DNA of 13,676 nucleotides from Planctomycetota bacterium. GTDB lineage: Bacteria; Planctomycetota; Phycisphaerae; WQYP01. The notes beneath the pieces are model-generated. The model was not told where the DNA came from, did no database searches, and saw only the letters and a list, made by a program, of their open reading frames with translations. The position numbers were made by a program, and so were the translations under genes. Shown piece after piece: positions 1 through 6,375 of the stretch (the stretch's first letter is position 1; each line of letters starts with the position of its first letter). The stretch is from contig JAJZOA010000271.1 in NCBI GenBank assembly GCA_021852225.1, positions 1 to 13,676 on the forward strand. The letters run 5' to 3'.

Positions 1-25
1 ATGTATTTACCATCCCCATGGAAGT

Positions 26-1384
26 ATGTTGACGACCGACACCATTGCCGCCATCAGTTCACCGCCCGGGGCGGCGCGGCGGGGCATTATTCGCCTTTCC
101 GGCCCGCTTTCATGGGATTTAGCGGAATCCATTCTTGTTCCTATACAAAGTCCGACTGCCCGGCGATGGATAAACGTAACGTTACGCAATCCGCAGGTGG
201 CGGCGGGGGCGATTTTCTTCCGCGCACCGGCCAGTTTTACAGGTCAGGATGCGGTGGAACTGCATTTGCCCGGCGCGGTGCCATTGCTGCAGCGTGTACT
301 GGCACAATTCATTTCCGCCGGCGCTCGCAGCGCCGGACCAGGAGAGTTTTCTGCTCGCGCCTACCTGAATGGAAAATGCGATCTGACCGAGGCGGAAGGA
401 ATAGCCGCCGCGATTGCCGCCACCAACGACCGGCAACTGCTGGCCGCACAAAGCTTGCGCTGCGGCCTGCTGCATGAATGGACCCGGCGGCAGACCGATG
501 CACTTGCAGATTTGCTGGCAATGGTGGAGGCGGGCATTGATTTTAGTGATGAACCGGGCGTGTCATTCATTTCCGGACCAAAGCTTCAGGCGGGAATATC
601 CGAACTGGAAGCAAATATCACAAACCTGTTGAATCATGCGGCGCAGTGGGAAACACAGGAGACACTGCCGACGGCCTTCCTGATCGGACCGGCAAATGTC
701 GGCAAAAGCTCACTTATCAATCGCTTAAGTGGTCGCAACCGCGCCATCGTTTCAAGCCAGGCGGGCACCACACGAGATTCCATTTCTGTAACCGTGGCGA
801 CGCCCTTCGGATCCGTTCGCATAGTCGATACGCCCGGCCTGGAAAATTCGGGGCACGACCTTTACCCCCAGATGGATGAATTCCGCCACAAGGCCATTCA
901 GCGAGCCGATCTGCTGGTGCTGATTCTGGATCCGGAAAATGCCGGCACTTCTGCGGAGCAGTTGCTTGGCCGAGTTCGCGCGCCGGCGGGTGTGCCATGG
1001 CTGTTGGTGCAAAACAAAGCGGACCTGTGCCGCACACCCGCACCGCCAGAACTGGACCAGCCGCAGGTTTTGCGAGTTTCCGCCCTGACCGGTCAGGGAA
1101 CCGCCGACTTGTTGAAACTGGTGGGAAGCAAATGTTATCAGCAATCCCCGGTGGCGGCCGAAAGTATTTTGCTTAACCACCGCCATCGAACCGCGTTAGG
1201 CCGTACCCTCGAACATTTGGGGCGAGCTGCAAATCTGGTGCGGCGGGACCAATGGGAAACAGACGTGGATCTAACTGCCGGCGACTTGCGCGCTGCATTA
1301 AACGAAATGGGAACAATTTCCGGCACGATTGGCAGTGATGACATTCTTGGAAGAATTTTCGGGCAGTTTTGTATCGGAAAATAA
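26..1384 (+). CDS. mnmE: tRNA uridine-5-carboxymethylaminomethyl modification GTPase MnmE (TrmE)
   Basis: MnmE works with MnmG to install the carboxymethylaminomethyl group on C5 of the wobble uridine of certain tRNAs, using a folate one-carbon unit and GTP-driven conformational change. The 452-residue length is normal for the family. Residues 1-115 form the N-terminal TrmE domain (DTIAAI near the start, FTGQDAVEL at 71-79, PGEFSARAYLNGK at 105-117). A helical domain carries the inserted Ras-like G domain: P-loop GPANVGKS 221-228 (Asn224 matches the potassium-coordinating Asn), TTRDS 248-252, DTPG 268-271, NKAD 330-333 and SAL 352-354. The C-terminus ends in the diagnostic FCIGK with its conserved Cys449. 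The ATG at 26 puts DTIAAI at the expected position; the GGAAG at 20-24 is unusually close. Two N-terminal motifs are altered: PPGAARRG replaces the usual PPGRGG-type loop, and LPG follows VELH where HGG is usual. No mnmG is present. Identity is very secure. Confidence 0.96.
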   Translation: MLTTDTIAAISSPPGAARRGIIRLSGPLSWDLAESILVPIQSPTARRWINVTLRNPQVAAGAIFFRAPASFTGQDAVELHLPGAVPLLQRVLAQFISAGARSAGPGEFSARAYLNGKCDLTEAEGIAAAIAATNDRQLLAAQSLRCGLLHEWTRRQTDALADLLAMVEAGIDFSDEPGVSFISGPKLQAGISELEANITNLLNHAAQWETQETLPTAFLIGPANVGKSSLINRLSGRNRAIVSSQAGTTRDSISVTVATPFGSVRIVDTPGLENSGHDLYPQMDEFRHKAIQRADLLVLILDPENAGTSAEQLLGRVRAPAGVPWLLVQNKADLCRTPAPPELDQPQVLRVSALTGQGTADLLKLVGSKCYQQSPVAAESILLNHRHRTALGRTLEHLGRAANLVRRDQWETDVDLTAGDLRAALNEMGTISGTIGSDDILGRIFGQFCIGK

Positions 1385-1416
1385 ACCGCGGCCTGCGGAA
1401 TGCACTTTGTGTTCAA

Positions 1417-1428
1417 CTGAATATTCAG
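1417..1428. other. 12-bp perfect palindrome in convergent mnmE/transferase gap
   Basis: CTGAATATTCAG is a perfect palindrome in the 91-bp gap between two convergent genes. A short GC-rich repeat (CCGC/GCGG, 1386-1398) lies just after the mnmE stop. Neither has a T-tract, so a bidirectional terminator is possible but unproven. Confidence 0.25.
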
Positions 1429-1475
1429 CCGCGAAGTATGGCGGATTGAACGATTCTCCGGACGCCCGCCTGATG

Positions 1476-2897
1476 TCAGGAACCGGCCACGCGCGGTGCC
1501 AGAGGGTGATGGGGGCCATCCCGCGAAGCGGACTCGGAGGCCTTGGTTAATGGGTCTGCCGCGATCACGTGCGGCGGAATGGGTACGGGATTTTCCAACT
1601 GGCCGGCTGATGTATCGGGAAACGGAATAATTTTGTCACCCGGTTGGCTGGAAATGACGAATGCCGTGGATGCCGCCTGAAGTGGCACGCTTCCCTGCTG
1701 GTTAATCATGCCCATTTTGAACGCTGCCACCACCAGCCAGCCGAAAAGGACCAGGTACATACCCAGGGCCAGGGTGGTGGGAATAATGACAATCACCAGT
1801 GCGAAGCTTACAAACATGGCCGCCAGGATATAGCTTACAAGTGCCGCGCGCGGCACCGACAATCCGCGCTTCAGCAGAAAATGATGGAAGTGACCGGAAT
1901 CCGGTGAAAAGATCGGCTTTCGATTGATTTTTCGGCGCACAACAGCAAGCAGTGTATCAAGCAGCGGAAGCCCGAAGATTACCACAGAGGCCAGAAACCA
2001 GCGGAAAATTCCATCGTTTCCGAAAAGAACAATCATAGCGCCGCAGATAAAGCCCAGGAACATGCTGCCTGTATCACCCATAAAAATCGTCGCGGGATTA
2101 AAGTTATACGGAAGGAAGCCCAGGACCGCCCCAAGAAGCGCCAGACTCAGCGCGATGCGGGCCGGATTAAGTGACGAAACACCGGGTTGCGTCAGATTTG
2201 CCGCAGACAGGTAAACCGACAAAACCAGATAACCAATGGCCATAATTCCCGCCACACCGCCGCACAGGCCATCCATGCCGTCAAGCAGGTTCATCGCGTT
2301 GCTCGTGGCCATGACAATAAACACACAGAATATCGCGCTGAACATGCTGGCCAGCGTCAGATATACATGGGGTGCGGTCAATTGAACCAGACCAATCAGA
2401 TGGTGGCGTTCCAGCGGATACACAAACATGTTGGCCAGATCCACGCGGGCACCGATGTTGTCAGTGCGGGTCAAATTTAAAAAATAGAGGCACGCCGCCG
2501 CCAGCAACTGACCAAAAAGTTTGATGCGCGGCGAAAGACTGTAGACGTCGTCAATAAGCCCGCAAATCATCACAATACCGGCACCCAGCAGAATGCCCGG
2601 AGGCACCTGGACCTCGGCAAATCCATTACCGCCCGCATGGAAGGGGGTCACGGTAATTGAGGCCAGAACCCCCAGCAGCCAGCCAATGAATATCGCCACT
2701 CCGCCCAGATAAGCGACGCGTTTGGTGTGAATTTTACGCTGCCCGTCCGGCTCGTCCACTACCCCATGCTTGAGCGCCAGCTTGCGCATCAGTGGCGTAA
2801 GGGCCAGTGTGGCCAGAAAGGAAACATAGAATATCTGCATGTACGGCATCAGCGTTGAAGTGAATGTGGGGCTGGATGTCACTGCGGATGCGATCAT
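1476..2897 (-). CDS. WecA/TagO-like polyprenyl-phosphate N-acetylhexosamine-1-phosphate transferase (MraY family)
   Basis: This integral membrane enzyme family transfers a sugar-1-phosphate (usually GlcNAc-1-P from UDP-GlcNAc) onto undecaprenyl phosphate, starting lipid-linked glycan or wall-polymer synthesis. Counting from the chosen ATG (473 aa), the signatures are VDEPDGQRKIHTKRVAYLGG near 47-66, the LIDD aspartate pair at 116-117, NAMNLLDGMDG at 200-210, FMGDTGS at 272-278 and the HFHH motif at 336-339, which separates WecA/TagO-type enzymes from MraY. About ten hydrophobic helices are visible. The last 75 or so residues (from about 399) are a Pro/Ser-rich, non-membrane tail not needed by the family. 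The start is uncertain: a TTG at 2930, this ATG at 2897 (weak AGG upstream) and an ATG at 2849 (closest to the usual family start, but without a ribosome site) are all open. The sugar specificity cannot be read from sequence. Confidence 0.92.
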   Translation of the reverse strand: MIASAVTSSPTFTSTLMPYMQIFYVSFLATLALTPLMRKLALKHGVVDEPDGQRKIHTKRVAYLGGVAIFIGWLLGVLASITVTPFHAGGNGFAEVQVPPGILLGAGIVMICGLIDDVYSLSPRIKLFGQLLAAACLYFLNLTRTDNIGARVDLANMFVYPLERHHLIGLVQLTAPHVYLTLASMFSAIFCVFIVMATSNAMNLLDGMDGLCGGVAGIMAIGYLVLSVYLSAANLTQPGVSSLNPARIALSLALLGAVLGFLPYNFNPATIFMGDTGSMFLGFICGAMIVLFGNDGIFRWFLASVVIFGLPLLDTLLAVVRRKINRKPIFSPDSGHFHHFLLKRGLSVPRAALVSYILAAMFVSFALVIVIIPTTLALGMYLVLFGWLVVAAFKMGMINQQGSVPLQAASTAFVISSQPGDKIIPFPDTSAGQLENPVPIPPHVIAADPLTKASESASRDGPHHPLAPRVAGS

Positions 2898-3035
2898 AAT
2901 TAGCCTGATACTCGCTTTGACTGAATACAACCAGTCTTACGTTTTGCGCAAATCTCTCTTGCGAGCGGCCGAATACATTTCGGAATGCATTGCTGGAATG
3001 CAACGTGGCAACTAAACTCTGCCGACCCGAATCAG

Positions 3036-3065
3036 AGTATACATTCCGTTAAACGGGCAATGCAA
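3036..3065 (-). promoter_or_regulatory. candidate sigma70-type promoter for the WecA-like gene
   Basis: Reading leftward, TTGCAT (3060-3065) and TATACT (3036-3041) are separated by 18 bp. The spacer contains the 11-bp imperfect palindrome CCGTT-A-AACGG (3046-3056), which could be an operator. The predicted start near 3029 gives a leader of about 130 nt. This is a consensus match only. Confidence 0.4.
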
Positions 3066-3101
3066 ACCTTTTCCGCCTCTAAGCCTTTCGGCACAATGGT
3101 A

Positions 3102-3121
3102 CGATAACAATAAATTTATCG
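3102..3121. repeat. AT-rich inverted repeat between divergent promoters
   Basis: CGATAA and TTATCG form a 6-bp perfect inverted repeat with an 8-nt loop. It sits between the leftward and rightward promoter candidates, within an AT-rich stretch (about 3090-3215) that contrasts with the flanking genes. It may be a regulator site or chance. Confidence 0.2.
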
Positions 3122-3185
3122 CTTTTACAAATTATGCCGCCCGATAGCCCATATTTGCGTGAAAAAAACCACTGAGGCGGACAGG

Positions 3186-3214
3186 TCGAAATTTTTAAGA
3201 TATAAACTTATAAT
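3186..3214 (+). promoter_or_regulatory. candidate sigma70-type promoter with perfect -10 box
   Basis: TCGAAA (3186-3191, four of six matches to TTGACA), a 17-bp spacer and a perfect TATAAT (3209-3214) predict a start near 3221. The promoter fires rightward, about 310 nt before the sigma factor start. It would produce either a separate small RNA or a long leader for the sigma operon. Confidence 0.5.
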
Positions 3215-3216
3215 CT

Positions 3217-3236
3217 TCGGCGATTCGCCGATCGGC
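3217..3236. repeat. nested palindromes at the predicted transcription start
   Basis: TCGGCG-ATT-CGCCGA (3217-3231) overlaps the perfect 10-bp palindrome GCCGATCGGC (3227-3236), giving three alternating arms in 20 bp. The position at the predicted +1 suits either an operator or a 5' RNA hairpin. Confidence 0.35.
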
Positions 3237-3494
3237 CCTGAAAAATTGGGCAGGTGCGACTGGTGACGGAAAACCGAACAGAATCCCGACCGAAGCGGTG
3301 TCCCGGCAGGCGTAGATCGTGCGGCCATTATGTTGCAGGAAAAATTGCTTGCAGCGGGGACGGGTGTCCGCCGATGGATGCCTGCGGACATGCAAGAACA
3401 TAACGCCCGGTATGCAACCGGAATCAAAAGATTGCCAAAAGCGGTTATCGGACATGGAAAAAGTGTGGCCGAATCTGTAACAAACCGCTTTTTT
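3221..3494 (+). ncRNA. candidate structured small RNA or attenuated leader
   Basis: This is the core of the gene-free stretch 2898-3526. It is bounded upstream by a promoter with a perfect -10 box and downstream by a 10-bp inverted repeat followed by T6. Local stems inside it include CCTG/CAGG (3237-3240/3250-3253), CGG-AAAA-CCG (3267-3276), ACCG-AAG-CGGT (3289-3299), a 7-bp stem TGTCCGC/GCGGACA (3365-3371/3384-3390) and CCGGT-ATGCA-ACCGG (3407-3421). I could not match it to RNase P, tmRNA, SRP, 6S, T-box or the common riboswitches by their conserved motifs. No convincing reading frame runs through it. Short stems are frequent by chance in GC-rich DNA, so the case rests mainly on the flanking promoter and terminator. 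If the terminator is incomplete, the element would be a leader controlling the sigma gene that begins 33 nt later. Confidence 0.35.
3437..3494 (+). terminator. 10-bp inverted repeat with T-tract (terminator or attenuator)
   Basis: AAAAGCGGTT (3437-3446) pairs perfectly with AACCGCTTTT (3483-3492), and two further T residues complete a T6 run. The 36-nt loop has its own partial stem, TCGGACA with TGT-GG-CCGA (3448-3471). The element ends 32 nt before the sigma factor ATG. It is an intrinsic-terminator-like structure of unusual loop length. Confidence 0.45.
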
Positions 3495-3526
3495 AAGCGT
3501 GTTCATAATTGAAGCCGGAAGGTCAA

Positions 3527-4075
3527 ATGCCAGAACCAAATTCCGTTAATCAGGCGTTTGAAGAGGCTGTGAATGCCAACATGGGTCGTTTGGTGGCCTT
3601 GGCCAGGTCCATGATGGGTGCACAATCGCGCGATGCGAAGCAGGCGGAAGATCTTGTGCAGGATTCGCTGCTCAAACTTTTTCGCCTTCGCGACAGTTAT
3701 GACTGGTCAAATGGTGGCTGGTCGCTGATGGCCAAGGCGGTCGCCAGGACTGTGATTAGTTGTCGGCGCCGAAGGGTTGGACAATCGCTGGATGCCGACC
3801 CGGCCATTTACGATAGCCTTGGATCGGACAACGACCCTTCGGAAGCCTACAGCACGGCCGAGACAACTCAAAAACTCCGGAGGTTAATTGAAACGCTTCC
3901 GGACGCCTGGCGAGAAGCTCTGACGTTGCGCGAACAACAGCAGATGGGCTATCGCGAAATCGCCGAGGCACTGGAAGCGACCGAGGCCCAGGTAAAAACG
4001 TGGCTGCATCGGGCCAGGGTACGACTGGCCGATGGTCTGCGGGATCGCGTCACGGATTCAGCTGAAAACGGTTGA
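3527..4075 (+). CDS. ECF-type RNA polymerase sigma factor
   Basis: A 182-residue sigma factor with only regions 2 and 4, as in the extracytoplasmic function group. Region 2 spans about 11-82, with AEDLVQDSLLKLF (40-52) matching the core-binding/-10 recognition helix and VARTVISCRRRRV (72-84) the basic end. Region 4 spans about 118-168, with LPDAWREALTLRE followed by the helix-turn-helix GYREIAEALEATEAQVKTWLHRARVRL for -35 recognition. The ATG at 3527 has a good GGAAGG (3517-3522) upstream; an in-frame TTG at 3509 is less likely. Two linked downstream genes, a one-pass membrane protein and an HtrA-like protein, suggest the protein is held inactive at the membrane and released by an envelope signal. 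The exact ECF group cannot be assigned. Confidence 0.93.
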   Translation: MPEPNSVNQAFEEAVNANMGRLVALARSMMGAQSRDAKQAEDLVQDSLLKLFRLRDSYDWSNGGWSLMAKAVARTVISCRRRRVGQSLDADPAIYDSLGSDNDPSEAYSTAETTQKLRRLIETLPDAWREALTLREQQQMGYREIAEALEATEAQVKTWLHRARVRLADGLRDRVTDSAENG

Positions 4076-4142
4076 ACACCGGAGCCTGGCAGCCCCGCTT
4101 TGTCAGAGATGCAATGAGAGTTAAAAGGACATGAGGTGACAT

Positions 4143-4694
4143 ATGAAAAAGTTAACGAACGAACTTCTTGAAGCTTATCTGGATGGCGAACTTTCGTCCG
4201 CACAGAAAGCGGATGTAGAGGCGATGCTGGCACAAGACGACCAAGGGCGAGCCGCACTCGATCGGCTTGTCCACCAGCAGCGCCTGTCCCGGGCCGCGAT
4301 GGCTGGCTACGCGCCAACGCCGACGGAAGCAGCCGTTTTGGCGCGGCGGGTATTGGAACATTGCTATGAAATGGAATTCGCCCCCGCCGGACATATTGAA
4401 CCCAGCAGCGACCTTTCCATTCTTCGCTGGCTTAAACGGGCCTCGATTGTGGCCGCCTGCCTGGTGATCGGCGTTGGTTGCTTCCTGGCCGGGCGCGGCT
4501 CGGCCGCCAGTCCCGCCGTGCGCTATGCGGTTGAAATTCAGACACCGGGCGGTGAAACGGTTTCCCAAACCTTCAGCAGCTATGAGCAAGCCCAGCGGTT
4601 TTACCGCAGCTATCAACTCTCAAAGCAAGCGCGGTCAACGAATGGAGGAAATGCCAGGGAAACCATGGCCATGGCGACACAGGGCGTTTTTTGA
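4143..4694 (+). CDS. putative membrane anti-sigma factor
   Basis: A 183-residue protein with the layout of an anti-sigma factor. The N-terminal cytoplasmic part opens with LTNELLEAYLDGELSSAQKADVEAML (4-29), the helix typical of RsiW/ZAS-like domains. One membrane helix follows (about 100-122), then a periplasmic tail of about 60 residues containing SSYEQAQRFYRSYQ. The zinc-binding His-x3-Cys-x2-Cys motif of classical ZAS domains is absent, so this would be a zinc-free version. The ATG at 4143 has a strong GAGGTGA nearby. It lies 67 bp after the sigma gene with no visible promoter between them. Function is inferred from topology, the N-terminal motif and position; the tail matches nothing I recognise. 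Confidence 0.78.
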   Translation: MKKLTNELLEAYLDGELSSAQKADVEAMLAQDDQGRAALDRLVHQQRLSRAAMAGYAPTPTEAAVLARRVLEHCYEMEFAPAGHIEPSSDLSILRWLKRASIVAACLVIGVGCFLAGRGSAASPAVRYAVEIQTPGGETVSQTFSSYEQAQRFYRSYQLSKQARSTNGGNARETMAMATQGVF

Positions 4695-4705
4695 TTGAAT
4701 TTGGA

Positions 4706-4752
4706 TTATCCGGCCGCCTGAACCTGTAATCGACACAGCCGCGACCGGATAA
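4706..4752 (+). repeat. 8-bp inverted repeat before the HtrA-like gene
   Basis: TTATCCGG (4706-4713) and CCGGATAA (4745-4752) are perfect arms with a 31-nt loop, filling most of the 70-bp gap. The right arm ends 4 nt before the GGAG ribosome site. The hairpin could adjust expression between the second and third gene, or be a DNA site; no T-tract follows. Confidence 0.3.
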
Positions 4753-4764
4753 AATCGGAGTCGT

Positions 4765-6207
4765 ATGAATCCATTTTTCCAAGTCCCGGCAGTCAGCGGG
4801 TGTATCCGAATCGGGCGGAGCCGCATATTGTCGATCCGCCGCGCGGCGGTATGGCTTGGTGCCGCTGCGCCAATTTTTTTTCCGGCAGGGTTTTTCGGAA
4901 TGGCCGTGGCCCGGTTGCAGGCTTCCGCGCTGCCGCCGGAACCCGCTTATAAATACGACGCATCAGCCCCCATTGATCCGCAGCTTCTGACACAACTGAA
5001 CTGGGAAACGCGTGCGCTCTATTCGCGGCTTCGGAAATCTCTGGTGCGGGTTGAAATGGATAAAAATCCGGTCCATATTCTTCCCCCGGAAATGCAGCGC
5101 CGCTTTCTGGCATGGGAACGGACGTGGGTATTAAACCACCACTTTCACGCCGACGGCAGACCAGGTCGCCAATCGGCCACCGTGGCCATTGTTCCGGAAG
5201 CAAATTCCGGCCATAGTCAGCCACCGTTAAGTTTCGAACAGCGGAACCGGCTCAATAATCTGACCCGCAGACCAATGGCGCAGTTATTTCTGATGCGGCA
5301 CTTTCTGTTTGAAATGCACAAACCGGGTCAGAAGCCGCCCTGGCCCTATTTGCGTTTGATAAATCAGCGGCTGATGCTTCTGCACGAAGGGCAGGGCAAC
5401 AGTCTGCCCGGCGTGGTGGTTGGTGCTAAACATAATATTCTGGTCCTTGGACTCCTGGGCACTGCGGGAACGACGGGCAAAATTACGGTTATTAATTATC
5501 GCGGCCAGCGGCTGACAGGGCGGATTCTGGGGATAAGTCCACGGCTTGATTTAAGCGTTGTGGCACTGCGGCAGGCCGCACAGTGGCCGGCGATTCCCCT
5601 GGCTCGGGCCGACCGTGATGACAAAAGGATGCAGTTGTCGCTGAATCCCAATACGCTGACACTGAAATGGAAAATTGCGCTGCGCGGCAGACATTCGCGG
5701 AATCAGCGGCATGGCATGCCTGACAAGCCTTTCCAATCCACACTGCTTCTGTCCAGGCAAGGGCAGCTTACCGGCGTCGGATCGGGCATGAATATATTCC
5801 ATGTCACGCGGCGCAATCCGGTATTCCGGGAATTTATTGAAACTGGCGTTATCCGCCCCAAGCAATTTGGAATTAAATACATGCTGTTGGCCGCCAATTC
5901 CCCGGTCCGCAAGGAAAATCCGATTCTGGGCAACAGACCGGCCATACTGGTGCTTAAAGTATTTCCCCACTCTCCGGCGATGGAAGCCGGCATTCGGCGC
6001 GGCGACCTGATTACAGCCCTGAACAATATTTCCATTTTGCAACTGCCCGCCATCATGCGGCGGATTCATCTTGATCCGAGCAGCGTTTCGGTCAGTGCCA
6101 TTCGCCACAACCGACCGCTTACACTGTCGATAGACCTTAGCCACATGCCCATGCGCCCGCATGGCCACCACGATCCGGTTTCACATTTTCATCGCCAAAA
6201 GCCTTAA
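4765..6207 (+). CDS. exported HtrA-like protein with PDZ domain, apparently catalytically inactive
   Basis: A 480-residue protein with a basic N-terminus (RIGRSRILSIRR, with an Arg pair at 25-26) and a hydrophobic stretch (about 28-56) fitting a signal peptide or anchor. Residues 80-345 look like a trypsin-type fold of the HtrA/DegP family interrupted by an insertion: ALYSRLRKSLVRVEM (84-98), then GVVVGAKHNILVLGLLG (216-232), and DLSVVAL (262-268), which keeps the DLAVL-type strand. The catalytic residues appear lost. The strand that normally carries the histidine reads ILVLGLL, and there is no GNSGGP motif; the matching place reads STLLLSRQGQLTGVG (325-339). A PDZ domain follows at about 392-458 (VFPHSPAMEAGIRRGDLITALNN). 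The tail is His-rich. GGAG precedes the ATG at good spacing. Its place after sigma and anti-sigma genes suggests a sensor or regulator of the anti-sigma step rather than a protease. Confidence 0.75.
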   Translation: MNPFFQVPAVSGCIRIGRSRILSIRRAAVWLGAAAPIFFPAGFFGMAVARLQASALPPEPAYKYDASAPIDPQLLTQLNWETRALYSRLRKSLVRVEMDKNPVHILPPEMQRRFLAWERTWVLNHHFHADGRPGRQSATVAIVPEANSGHSQPPLSFEQRNRLNNLTRRPMAQLFLMRHFLFEMHKPGQKPPWPYLRLINQRLMLLHEGQGNSLPGVVVGAKHNILVLGLLGTAGTTGKITVINYRGQRLTGRILGISPRLDLSVVALRQAAQWPAIPLARADRDDKRMQLSLNPNTLTLKWKIALRGRHSRNQRHGMPDKPFQSTLLLSRQGQLTGVGSGMNIFHVTRRNPVFREFIETGVIRPKQFGIKYMLLAANSPVRKENPILGNRPAILVLKVFPHSPAMEAGIRRGDLITALNNISILQLPAIMRRIHLDPSSVSVSAIRHNRPLTLSIDLSHMPMRPHGHHDPVSHFHRQKP

Positions 6208-6375
6208 TTTCTTCACGTCCGGCAACCGGCCCTCCGTGAATATTCCCAAGACCATTGGCGGCCTGTTATCGGGCAATCCGGCAAAATCCGGAGAACAGTC
6301 CATTGAAGCGATGCTATTTACAACCGCGGCTACGCCAAGTACTTTAGTCATGGTATTGTTTGGAGATAGTTTTTC

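Noticed and set aside
1..477. A 158-codon plus frame at the window start
   Set aside because: It is out of frame with mnmE over the conserved N-terminal domain, is Arg-rich and has no recognisable motif.
2931..3508. RNase P RNA, tmRNA, SRP RNA, T-box or known riboswitch in the gene-free stretch
   Set aside because: I looked for their conserved sequence blocks by eye on the plus strand and found none.
3330..3512. A 60-codon plus frame in the gap before the sigma gene
   Set aside because: No good ribosome site and no family resemblance; it runs through the terminator-like repeat and its T-tract, which fits RNA or leader sequence better than coding sequence.
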